A DNA stretch of 47,102 bases, from positions 1 through 47,102 of the IMG/VR virus record IMGVR_UViG_3300034198_013392; one strand, 5' to 3'. Made by a program: the position numbers and the translations under genes. Below are positions 35,569 through 45,100 of this stretch, piece by piece (within the stretch, counting starts at the first letter, position 1; every line of letters starts with the position of its first letter). Source of the DNA: a virus. The notes beneath the pieces were generated by a model. It did not search any database, was not told the DNA's origin, and saw only the letters and a program-made list of their open reading frames with translations.

Positions 35569-36872
35569 AGAAAAGGTGTCAAAGGGGCAAGTGTTGTGGT
35601 GCGTCATGTATCGAAAGGGCTGACGACTGCTATGAAGGGTTGAGTGCCCTGATAAGAAATGCCTTAATTTCAGTTAGAGAAAACATTCAGCAAAGCGGGG
35701 CATCCAGAAAAGCTCCGGTAGCTCAGGGCAACCAGCAACAGATAGATAAACTGATTAAGGCTCTGGACTTAGGGCCGTCAGAGCGGATCAAGGTAGGTAG
35801 AAACTTTGACGACCTGCGGGCAATGGCTCTTGAGAGGAAAAAGGAACTTTGGGAAGAGATCACCGCTAAAAGGAAGATTGGGGGTCCTAAGGCTAAGGCT
35901 CAAGAGAAGGCCCTTATGGTTGATTACAATGCCATAAAGGATGCTCTGCAGGGCACAGCAGGAGCGAATGGACAAGGTCCCTCTGTAAGAACCAAAGGAT
36001 CTAGAATAAAGGCTAAATCCTTCGATGATACGTTTGTAGCTACCCGGTCATTCAAGGGTAATCAAAACGACTTCGACTGGGAAGGGTCCATCAAGGGTAG
36101 TACGTTTGGGGGTAAGGGGGCCTTCGGAACCGTCTTATTCACCAAAGATGGCGTCGTGAAGAGGGGGGAGATAGGGGTCAATGAGGCCAGCATAATTAAG
36201 AAGGTTGGGGAGTTAGGTCTGGGCCCTTCCCTTGTCTATGGGGAGTTAGGGAGGAAAAAGGGAAACTTTGGGGGTTCAGATGTGTACATTGGCAGGGTAG
36301 CCATGTCAAGGGTTGAAGGTATGCCCCTGGGGAAGTATTCATCCGCCAGTGATAGGGTGGGTGGTTCGACCGTGGCTGATTTGTATTGGAAGGCAAGGGC
36401 CGACTTGCACCGGGCGGGCATAGCCCATAATGATGCCCACGGGGGGAACTTCTTTGTCAGTGGTAACGGGGTGGGGAAGTTCGTGGATTTGGGTCTTGCC
36501 CAAGATAACCCTAAAGCTGCCCTATCAGAGGCTATTGGCAGCGTAATGCACAGGGGTAGACTACCGGCTGGAGCCACATTAAACAAGAACATCAAGGGAG
36601 ACTTCCAGGCCCAGAGCCAGCAGTTTAACGCAAATGCAGGGTTCTCTCGTCTAAGGGAAAGAATGCCAGAAACTTTGGGAAAAATCAGTGATAATCTCCC
36701 CAAGGTTGAGAACTACCTGACTAAGAAAATGGGAATGTCGCCCGACCAGGCTGCTATGGTAATGGCATCTGGCATCAGAAATCCTGAAGGCTTCTATTCT
36801 GCGGGGTCATGGAGCAAGATTTCCGATAGTGACGCCAAGAAAATGATTGATTTGCTCTACGAGGGTATCTAA
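35565..36872 (+). CDS. Kinase-like protein 6 with N-terminal four-Cys segment
   Basis: The longest paralog (435 aa) has Cys at 5, 11, 15 and 22 plus an extra Cys10 (CQRGKCCGAS). A helical insert of roughly 100 residues precedes the kinase domain, which has GGKGAFGTV (182-190), Lys199 in GVVKRGEIG, Glu207, GIAHNDAHGGN (D290, N295) and VDLG (D308) in place of DFG. Catalytic residues are kept. A second insert with many Gln/Asn follows before the closing WSKISDSDAKKMIDLLYEGI. The domain is closest to that of paralog 3. It stands apart from the other kinases, coupled to a coiled-coil gene. Confidence 0.85.
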   Translation: MKKRCQRGKCCGASCIERADDCYEGLSALIRNALISVRENIQQSGASRKAPVAQGNQQQIDKLIKALDLGPSERIKVGRNFDDLRAMALERKKELWEEITAKRKIGGPKAKAQEKALMVDYNAIKDALQGTAGANGQGPSVRTKGSRIKAKSFDDTFVATRSFKGNQNDFDWEGSIKGSTFGGKGAFGTVLFTKDGVVKRGEIGVNEASIIKKVGELGLGPSLVYGELGRKKGNFGGSDVYIGRVAMSRVEGMPLGKYSSASDRVGGSTVADLYWKARADLHRAGIAHNDAHGGNFFVSGNGVGKFVDLGLAQDNPKAALSEAIGSVMHRGRLPAGATLNKNIKGDFQAQSQQFNANAGFSRLRERMPETLGKISDNLPKVENYLTKKMGMSPDQAAMVMASGIRNPEGFYSAGSWSKISDSDAKKMIDLLYEGI

Positions 36873-36886
36873 CCGTTAGGCAATAA

Positions 36887-36893
36887 GGGTAAG
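36887..36893 (+). promoter_or_regulatory. GGGTAAG element upstream of the 1739-aa fibre gene
   Basis: It lies 43 bases before the ATG at 36937, the longest spacing in the set. The extra bases include a small GCGC inverted repeat (36902-36913). Confidence 0.52.
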
Positions 36894-36936
36894 GATTAGG
36901 AGCGCCTTTGCGCCTTAGTAACCGCTCTTTAGCAAA

Positions 36937-39900
36937 ATGGCTTATAAAGTAATCCTGAAACACTCCAGCGTTCTGGGGAAAAGGCCCACGAATGAGAACA
37001 TTCAGCCCGGTGAGATAGCCTTAAATACCAATGCCAGTGATCCTGGGGCATTCTTCGAGGCTACAAATGGGAGGGTTATCAAGATTGGCCCTACTGCTGT
37101 TTCTGCTACCTCTCCGACAGAGACTCCTGGGTTAGGGGAAACCTGGCTTAACCTTCAAAACGGTACCTTCAACATCGGTACCTTGGAGGATGCTGAACAG
37201 GTTTGGAGAAGCATTGCAGCCCCTTTTCTAGGGGGTGGGGGGTCTTGCGTCTTTGTAGCTCCCGAGTTTAGCTTCTCAACGGACAGCATTGAAAACAATG
37301 GGCAGTCCCTGCCTTATAAGACGTTCACTAGAGCAATTATAGAACTTTCCAAGATATACTTAGGAAACGTGCTGGCTGGTTTTTCTGAGCAAGAGGAGAG
37401 TAACAGGTACACGGTGTTCCTCTCCCCGTCATTAGCCACAATCGACAATGGTATAGGAACTACTCTGGAAGAGTTTAATGTAGACCTATCAACCAACCCT
37501 AGCAGGGAAATGACTGTCCCTGAACTGACTCAGTTCAACCCACCCTCTGGCGGGGTAATTGTTCCTTCTGGAATTAGTGTGCAGGGGATGGACCTTAAGA
37601 AATCTACCATCTCCCCGACTTACGTCCCAACCTACAGAAATCAAGTATTTCCTACAGGTTTACAGGGGGTAGATCAGCCAATTTCTTCAGTATTAAAGTG
37701 CTCCGGTAACGTATATCTCACCAACTTCTCTGTAGTCGATAAAATCTCTTATAGTGAGGTAGTAGAGGTAACTCAACAGAATACCTATGCCTTGTTCAGG
37801 ACAAAGAGGCCACACGGGCTAAACTTTAACGACTTGGTAAACATCGAGTTCAACCCGAGAGTGGATCAATCAACTGGTACCTTCAAGTCCGGGGGTTACT
37901 ACACCCTTCCAATAACTCCATTCACCTTTTATATCTCGACTGGATCTCAGTTACTACCGAACAGCGCAAGCTATGTTCTATACAGCTCTATTCCATCGTT
38001 GGCCGGTATAACCGGACCCAAACTAACAGTAACTCACACTCTTAAGTCAGCTCACCGGCTAAGACTGGCCAATAATGCTAGTTTCTCTGAGATTTCTGAT
38101 TACTACACTAAGATTCAAAGAGCTTTCCCCGGATTCTTCGGAGGTAGGGTTACTGATGGGGCAACCCTTGTCAACACCGGGGATTTTGTCATCGTGGGGC
38201 CAACTTCTCAGGTATACCCTAATAACAAGGGAGCTAATACGGTTAAAAACTCATCCCTCTACGCAAACCAGGTAAACCTAAGGTCTGCGTATGGAATGTG
38301 CTGGGGTGACTTTGACGGCTCAATTGTAGACGGTTTTAAGTCTGTAACGGTAAATGCTTGTACAGCGGTTTCCCTGCAAAATGACCCCTGTGTCTACGAG
38401 ATTTATACAACCCTAGTCAATCAGGATGGGGTATCTGAACAAAAGTGGTGGAACTTGACTGAGGCCCAGTACCTCTCCATCCCTACTGCCAATAGACCTG
38501 AGTTAATAACTAATGTCTCCACTTCCGACCAACTAGACCTCTTAAACTCAACCCCTATTAACAACATTAGGTACCACTATCAGAATCTAGTTGAAGCTAC
38601 CACCAATAAGAACATTGGTATAGTCAACACGGAAAACGACTTTAGGCACTTTGGGTTCAGGGTAAGGAACGGCGCCTATGCTCAGCTTCAATCCATCTAC
38701 ACCATTGGACCTGCTATCGGTGTATGGGCCTTAAATGGGGGAGTTTGTAACCTAACAAATAGCACCAGTAACTTCGGGTCAATTTCATTTAAGTCTGAGG
38801 GATTCTTAGGGATTAACACAATTGGGGGAGCCGGTGCTAACGCTACTGGGTTCGTCCTGGAGGGGGTTCAAAGACCCCTATCCTTGTCCAAGTCTCAGGC
38901 TGAAAGTATAGAGAATAAAAAGATCCTGTCTTTAGGTGCCAAGATAAAGAACATCTACATTGATCCGGCTGACCCGTTTGTCCAGATCATAGAGTTAAAT
39001 GCCGACTTCTCACCTAGTTACCTCCTCCCATACTCTTTAAAACCTGGGACAGCCCTGTGGGTGGATACGGAGGAATGCACCTATAGAGGGTTCTTCGTTG
39101 TGGACGGTGGGCCAACTGTTATTACGGGGTTGGATGACCCGCTGAACTTCGCCAAGCTAAGGTTGAGGGCATCAGATAGCACAATACCAAATGACTCAAC
39201 TCTGCTCCCTGTCTTGGGAATTCCGTACATCCGCCGATTCAGTGACCCTAGGCAGGAGTTTGAGAGGGCTTATAGCCTGTACCTAAAAAACACGTCTCCT
39301 ACAGCTATAGCACCACAGGTAGGGTATGTTTTGAGACTCAACCAAACTAGTCAACAGTTGGGGGCAAACTCACTGAGGCCCAATGTCCAGTTTGACCCTG
39401 GCATCCTTGGGGGATGGGGCCGAGTCTTCACTGTTGATGCAGTTGAAACTGGGGGCCTAGGGTCGTCACCTCAGTTCAACTATGTTGTTGCTGATACCAA
39501 TCAATCTCTGAACTACTATGTAGCAATCACTGCCACTGACGTTAGTGGGCCCTGGTATCAAGGGGGAGAGGCTAAGAGATCATCAGGAACCTATGTCACT
39601 CACAAAAACAGGAACTGGTATGCCGCAGAGAATAACATGTGGGACTACGTGTATTTCGGTCAAGATAACTCATTTAGCTCTGACTACGGGCCTTATTCTA
39701 TAGCCCCCTTCCAGTCTTATTCCCCTTACGTGGACACGAGTTCCCTGGAGAGGCAAGACATGGTTTCCGATGCTTTCCAAGGAAGTTACGCTCCCGACCC
39801 CAGCCTAGACAAGTACAGTAATGGAAGCACCTACCTTAGAGGTGCTACAATTCCCTACCCGGCCTATTCTCCCGCCGACTACTACGATGGTGACGACAGT

Positions 39901-42156
39901 TCCGAAAGTCTGGGTCTCTGTTTAACTGACGTAGCTGATGGCACATCCACCTACACGGTAACAAAGACCGAGATCATACAAACAGAGCAGCAAGCTTCTC
40001 TGGCTACGTCTACTGCCAGTGCCAAGAGGTATCGACCTGCCATAATTGAGTTCTCAGTGCTGTCGTCCATAGACATCCCCAACCCTAAGCAAAAGGTTTC
40101 AGTTGTTCAACTCAGCTCCGGGAGTTATTCAGAATACATCAGGGTTATCAGCTTAAACGGCACCGTTATCCGGGGCATTCGCCTAACTTTTGAGAATAGT
40201 TTTTACTCTTCAGTTTTGCCTCCTGATAAAGGCACTAACTACGAATGGGATACTTTAACCAAAGTAACAGTGTGCTCCATTAACCCAACCCCTGAATCAG
40301 AAGTTTACGACCCTGCGTGGCTAAGCACTAAGGCCGCTATCCTAAGGTTCTTTGAGGTTATGGGTTACCCCAACTCGGTAGTGTATCAGTTCTTGGAACC
40401 AAAGTTTTGGGGAGAGAGATTGCTACAAATGTCCTCCTTGAATGACATACTACCGTCTAACGGATACGCCATAGTCACCGATAAGTGGCCCCTTGAGTTC
40501 AACCAACCCTCCACAATCATCGCCAATACTCACACATGGGCATACACTGGTTATATTAACTACAGTAGAGGCCTACTAAAGTACCAGACCACAGATATAA
40601 CCAAAAAGTTATCGGCCGACTTCCAAGCCTACACACTGTGGAGTGGCCGGGTGACCGTAACTGGCATTAACGACAAAGGGGAGATCATTCAGTTTGGCCC
40701 CCAAAGACAAGCACTCACTGCCAACTACTATGAGGCGACTGCCCCAACCCTCAACCTAACTAACAAGCAAATCTATGAGGAGCAACCGTATGTTGAGTTC
40801 CCCTCACAGGTTGTTGTCTACTCAGTGGATGACATTTCTGGGGGCTTTAACGGGAGCAACATCACGTTCAACCTCACAAGGGCAGGGTTGGCTATTCCCC
40901 CCACTCAGCTAAAAGCAGAGTCTATGTTTGTGATTCTGGGGGCGGTTGTCCAGAAGCCTAATGTTGATTACAGAATAGACGGGAACCAGATTACTTTCCT
41001 TGGGCAGGGTTCCGCACCTTTGGCAGGAACACTTTGTAACATAAGGGTATTTACAAGTGTAGATTCAGAGAAGACTCTGATATCTGTTCCATTCGACCTG
41101 GAAGAAGAGTTCGATGGCACTAATACCATCTTCACTGCTTACTCACCCTCTATTGACATAACTAACCTTGACATAAACTCTAACAATACCTTCATTATCC
41201 TGGGTGGAGTTGAGCAGATCCCTCTAGCTCAATGTTATGGCACCGGACAAGTCCCTTGGGCTTACTCCCTAGAGAAGAATAGTAATGGTAAACTGACCAT
41301 AACCTTTAACGGGGCTCCCCCGGTCAACACAACCATTGATATACGATCAGTCTGCACCGCTTCTTACTGGGCATCCCGCTCTGTCTATCCAGTTGCTGTC
41401 TATTCCTTGGACTCCATCTCAGGCCTATTCGATGGGGCAAGGGTTATCTTCGACCTTACCTATCAAGGTAAGACCGTGAGTGCGACATCCGTAACAGAGG
41501 AAAACCTAATTGTGAGTTTGGGTGGTGCCGTCCAGGTACCGGGTGTAGGTAAGTCCTACACTGTAGAAAACAGCCAAATCATTTTCTCCGATGCTGTAGA
41601 TGCCCCTAAACCTGGTACCACAATCAACCTCAGGGTGATTACCAATGCCGAGTTTATTAACTGCCCGATTCAAGGTAAGTACGCTGGCAACTTCCTGGAG
41701 TGGGGTCCGGGTCTAGTTATTTCACTGGCTGATAATGCTAACGAAATGGCTAAGGATGTTAGTGATCTGACTGTGAGCGTAGATGCTTTGGCCCAAGAAG
41801 TTGAGGCACTTATCGCTACAATAGGGGTGACTAACGTGGTTTCAAGTGGTGGAAGTACCGGGTCCAGCTCTTTAACGATAACCGGAACTCTTTCGGCCCT
41901 AATTGCCCCATCTGATACAGTTCGCATCTATGACGGAAACTCCTACCTGGGGAATGCTACGGTTAATGGCATAACTTGGACGTTTACCGACAATAGAGCA
42001 TTCTCAAATAACCAGGTTGTAGTCTATGCTGCCCGTGTATCAGATTCGGCTGGTAACATGTCTGTAGCTCCAAACTCATACGAAGTGACTATTGATACGA
42101 CAGCTCCAAACATCTCGGCTACCGTGGTAACAGTTGCTCAGCACCCTTCATCATGA
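36937..42156 (+). CDS. Giant fibre/beta-helix-type structural protein, 1739 aa
   Basis: The N-terminus (HSSVLGKRPTNENIQPGEIA) resembles the attachment end of phage fibre proteins. Residues about 100-250 (VAPEFSFSTDSIENNGQSLP, GVIVPSGISVQGMDLKKSTI) and 480-520 parallel sections of the 1277-aa gene downstream, suggesting a beta-helix. Residues about 1290-1570 hold three repeats of a FxLTxxGxxVxxxxLxVxLGGxxQxPxxxYxxxxxxIxF kind, found in phage fibres. The last 100 residues form an Ig-like domain (VRIYDGNSYLGNATVNG, RVSDSAGNMS). It is probably a tail fibre or peripheral baseplate protein that contacts the host surface. Confidence 0.8.
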   Translation: MAYKVILKHSSVLGKRPTNENIQPGEIALNTNASDPGAFFEATNGRVIKIGPTAVSATSPTETPGLGETWLNLQNGTFNIGTLEDAEQVWRSIAAPFLGGGGSCVFVAPEFSFSTDSIENNGQSLPYKTFTRAIIELSKIYLGNVLAGFSEQEESNRYTVFLSPSLATIDNGIGTTLEEFNVDLSTNPSREMTVPELTQFNPPSGGVIVPSGISVQGMDLKKSTISPTYVPTYRNQVFPTGLQGVDQPISSVLKCSGNVYLTNFSVVDKISYSEVVEVTQQNTYALFRTKRPHGLNFNDLVNIEFNPRVDQSTGTFKSGGYYTLPITPFTFYISTGSQLLPNSASYVLYSSIPSLAGITGPKLTVTHTLKSAHRLRLANNASFSEISDYYTKIQRAFPGFFGGRVTDGATLVNTGDFVIVGPTSQVYPNNKGANTVKNSSLYANQVNLRSAYGMCWGDFDGSIVDGFKSVTVNACTAVSLQNDPCVYEIYTTLVNQDGVSEQKWWNLTEAQYLSIPTANRPELITNVSTSDQLDLLNSTPINNIRYHYQNLVEATTNKNIGIVNTENDFRHFGFRVRNGAYAQLQSIYTIGPAIGVWALNGGVCNLTNSTSNFGSISFKSEGFLGINTIGGAGANATGFVLEGVQRPLSLSKSQAESIENKKILSLGAKIKNIYIDPADPFVQIIELNADFSPSYLLPYSLKPGTALWVDTEECTYRGFFVVDGGPTVITGLDDPLNFAKLRLRASDSTIPNDSTLLPVLGIPYIRRFSDPRQEFERAYSLYLKNTSPTAIAPQVGYVLRLNQTSQQLGANSLRPNVQFDPGILGGWGRVFTVDAVETGGLGSSPQFNYVVADTNQSLNYYVAITATDVSGPWYQGGEAKRSSGTYVTHKNRNWYAAENNMWDYVYFGQDNSFSSDYGPYSIAPFQSYSPYVDTSSLERQDMVSDAFQGSYAPDPSLDKYSNGSTYLRGATIPYPAYSPADYYDGDDSSESLGLCLTDVADGTSTYTVTKTEIIQTEQQASLATSTASAKRYRPAIIEFSVLSSIDIPNPKQKVSVVQLSSGSYSEYIRVISLNGTVIRGIRLTFENSFYSSVLPPDKGTNYEWDTLTKVTVCSINPTPESEVYDPAWLSTKAAILRFFEVMGYPNSVVYQFLEPKFWGERLLQMSSLNDILPSNGYAIVTDKWPLEFNQPSTIIANTHTWAYTGYINYSRGLLKYQTTDITKKLSADFQAYTLWSGRVTVTGINDKGEIIQFGPQRQALTANYYEATAPTLNLTNKQIYEEQPYVEFPSQVVVYSVDDISGGFNGSNITFNLTRAGLAIPPTQLKAESMFVILGAVVQKPNVDYRIDGNQITFLGQGSAPLAGTLCNIRVFTSVDSEKTLISVPFDLEEEFDGTNTIFTAYSPSIDITNLDINSNNTFIILGGVEQIPLAQCYGTGQVPWAYSLEKNSNGKLTITFNGAPPVNTTIDIRSVCTASYWASRSVYPVAVYSLDSISGLFDGARVIFDLTYQGKTVSATSVTEENLIVSLGGAVQVPGVGKSYTVENSQIIFSDAVDAPKPGTTINLRVITNAEFINCPIQGKYAGNFLEWGPGLVISLADNANEMAKDVSDLTVSVDALAQEVEALIATIGVTNVVSSGGSTGSSSLTITGTLSALIAPSDTVRIYDGNSYLGNATVNGITWTFTDNRAFSNNQVVVYAARVSDSAGNMSVAPNSYEVTIDTTAPNISATVVTVAQHPSS

Positions 42157-42161
42157 GGTTA

Positions 42162-42169
42162 GGGTAAAA
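42162..42169 (+). promoter_or_regulatory. GGGTAAAA element, candidate late promoter
   Basis: It lies five bases after the stop of the 1739-aa gene and 28 bases before the GTG at 42198. Confidence 0.6.
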
Positions 42170-42197
42170 GAATGTAGTAATTCTAAGTGAAGGCAAC

Positions 42198-45100
42198 GTG
42201 TCTCTAACCAGATCTCAACTACTGATGGGTGACAGCGGTCAGGGACCGCTTTTGCCCAATCAGGTCCAAGGTGTTAAGAAGGGAGCCGGGGTATACATAG
42301 GTACCGATGGTACGATTAGCTTTGAGGCTTCTTCCGCAATCGGGGTAGTCAAAACTAATAACAACAGTGCCTACAACTCGTATGTATGGCCTAACGCTGC
42401 CCCGCCTACCAACAGCTTCCTGGTAGCAAATGCCTCAGGGGGCCAAATCAACCTGGAATGGGACCCGGTGCCGGTATACGGTCTGGGGTTGAACTACACG
42501 ACCCCTAACCTAAAAGTTGGCATCCCTGTCGCTGATAACAATAGCCAAATCCCTGCGGCTGGAACTAATGCTTTAGGGGCGGTTCGTGGCTCCCTATACT
42601 GGAACAGCGAGTATAAGAGGCTATATGTATATAATGGGACTTGGGAGCCTACTTCCTACGGCCCAGACTCCCTAACCATAGCACTTCTAACAGGGAATCA
42701 TCATCTGTTCGTCAACCCTGAGATAGGGAGTGATTATTACATCTCTGGTGAGTATGTAGAGCCCGGAGAAGATCCAGTCCCTGCTCAGCAGGCTAAATAC
42801 GGTTACACTCCTCAGAAACCCTTCAGAACCATCCAAAGAGCAGCTATCGAAGCTGCAAGGATTCAGAATGGTTCCGGGTTTAGCCCATTGTTTTACGATA
42901 GAATCGTAATCCATTGCTCTGCTGGTGAGCACATTGTTTACAATGACTTTGGGTCATTGTCAGTAACCATTTGGGAGGATGAGACAGTCCCCACGAACAC
43001 TCAGCTCTCAGATATGAACTCCAGCACTTACGCTGGCGTGATTCTCCCCAGGGGCGTGTCAGTTGTTGGCGAGGACTACAGGAAGACAATCATTCGCCCC
43101 AGCTACGTTCCCGAAAAGACTGGCAACATCGAGACCGACAGGGCTTCAATCTTCAGGGTTACTGGTGGCTCCTTCTTCTTCGGGTTCACATTTAAGGACA
43201 AGCTAGGTTCTACCAACTCCCACCACCTGCTTGATTGCTTTTCATTTGTCTCTGAACTAGAGCTAGAGGACTACTACGATAAGATAAGGACGATTTTCCA
43301 AGAGGTCAACCCCATCTATGTGGCAAACCCAGGTGAGACGGAAATCGTCGCCCCTCAACCTCCAATCAACCCAACCCAAAGCACAGACGGTGTTATTGGT
43401 TCCTCACCCTACATTTTCAACTGCTCAATCCGCTCTGATTACGGTCTGTGCGGTGTGAACGCTGACGGGAACCAGGTAACTGGATTCAGGTCGATGGTCA
43501 TTGCCCAGTTCACGGGCGTTTCCCTACAAAAAGACCCATCCTGCTGGGAGTTTTATGACCATGATGACGACGAGTGGAAGGTCATCACTAACTACAACAG
43601 CTACATTGCCATAAGTCCTAATGACGTTAGGATGAGACCCTCCAGGAGAAACTTCCATATCAGGGCTGTCAACAATGCCTTTATCCAAGAGGTGTCGGTA
43701 TTCGCCATCGGCCAAGGTGTCCATCACTGGACACACTCGGGTGGTGAGATTTCGATTACAAACTCAAACAGTACCTTCGGCGGTTGCGCTGCAATCGCAG
43801 AGGGTTACAAGTCTGTAGCTTTTAAAAAGGACACTGGCTGGGATGTTTCTTATATCAATGTTGCTACGGACTTGACAGAAGACATTAACAATGTCAACAG
43901 GATTTACCTGGGAAGAACAATCCCAACCTTGTCCAATACTGCGACTGAAATTGTTTTGGAGGTTCCTCTAGTTGATTCGGAGCTTACCCCAGGGATTCCC
44001 GAAAAATTGGCCCGGTTTGGGTACACATTTACCCCAGATAGCTATTTATGGGTTGAGAACCCTTACGGGTACGACTTCAGAGCGCAGCTTACATCTTTCG
44101 CATGGGATCCCGCCATCCCTAATCAGATATCTGTTCAAGCAGAGATGGTCACTCAACCACCTGACAATACATCCCCTGGGGGAACCTCTCCTACAGGGGT
44201 TGTTTATCCCGACTTAGGTGGAAGACAAGTATACATCAGAAGGCTGGTCGATGTTAGACCTGAGAGTAGAAGGAAGTATAGCTTAGACCTTTCCACTGAT
44301 AACCTGACCCTTAGAGCACCACTCAGGGATTATGTTTTTCAGACAACTCCCGGTAGCGGTTCAATCACCGAGACCATTCCTGACAGCTCCCTTCTCCTTA
44401 CAAACGCATCATCCTCTATTCCGCCTGGGAACTTTCCCCTGCTGAAAAGAGTCAATATCGTGCTAGAAAGGGGGAACCCTGATAGTGAGTGGGTTAGCGG
44501 CGACTACTACAGGAAGGGGGATACTGTTAGGAAGGATAACAAGCACTATACGTGCATTTTGCAAAATACAGATGCTGTGTTTGACCCATCCCATTGGAGT
44601 GAGTCCTACGTTCAAATGGCGTCAGATTACAATGCTTACGACTTCCCTGGAAACACCGCCCCAATCATTATCTTTGACGATGACACGGACGGCGATGACG
44701 TTACGACGAACTGCGGTTACAATCTGACGACAGTTTGGTCAGACCCAGCATCCCCAATCGGTCTACAGTACACATCTGCTACAGACTATCGGGGGGTCTA
44801 TCAATTCCTAATCGCTATTGGCTTCACCGAAGAGGAGACATTTAACATTCTGCTTCCTACCACGAATCAACTTCGTAAGCTGAATCCGGCAGATCCTAGC
44901 GATATGAAGGATTATACTCCTGGTTCTGGTGGGGTGGCGTCCGGTCTGGATAACTGGGCGGTTGAGTTCAGAAGACCCTCCCTGATCCGCCTGTTTTCAC
45001 ACTCCTGGGAATGGGCTGGTTTCCTCAACTATACCAAGGCCCTTCCCCCTTACCAAGGTGACCTATCCCCACAAAACCAGTTCAACTACTACTTTACCAA

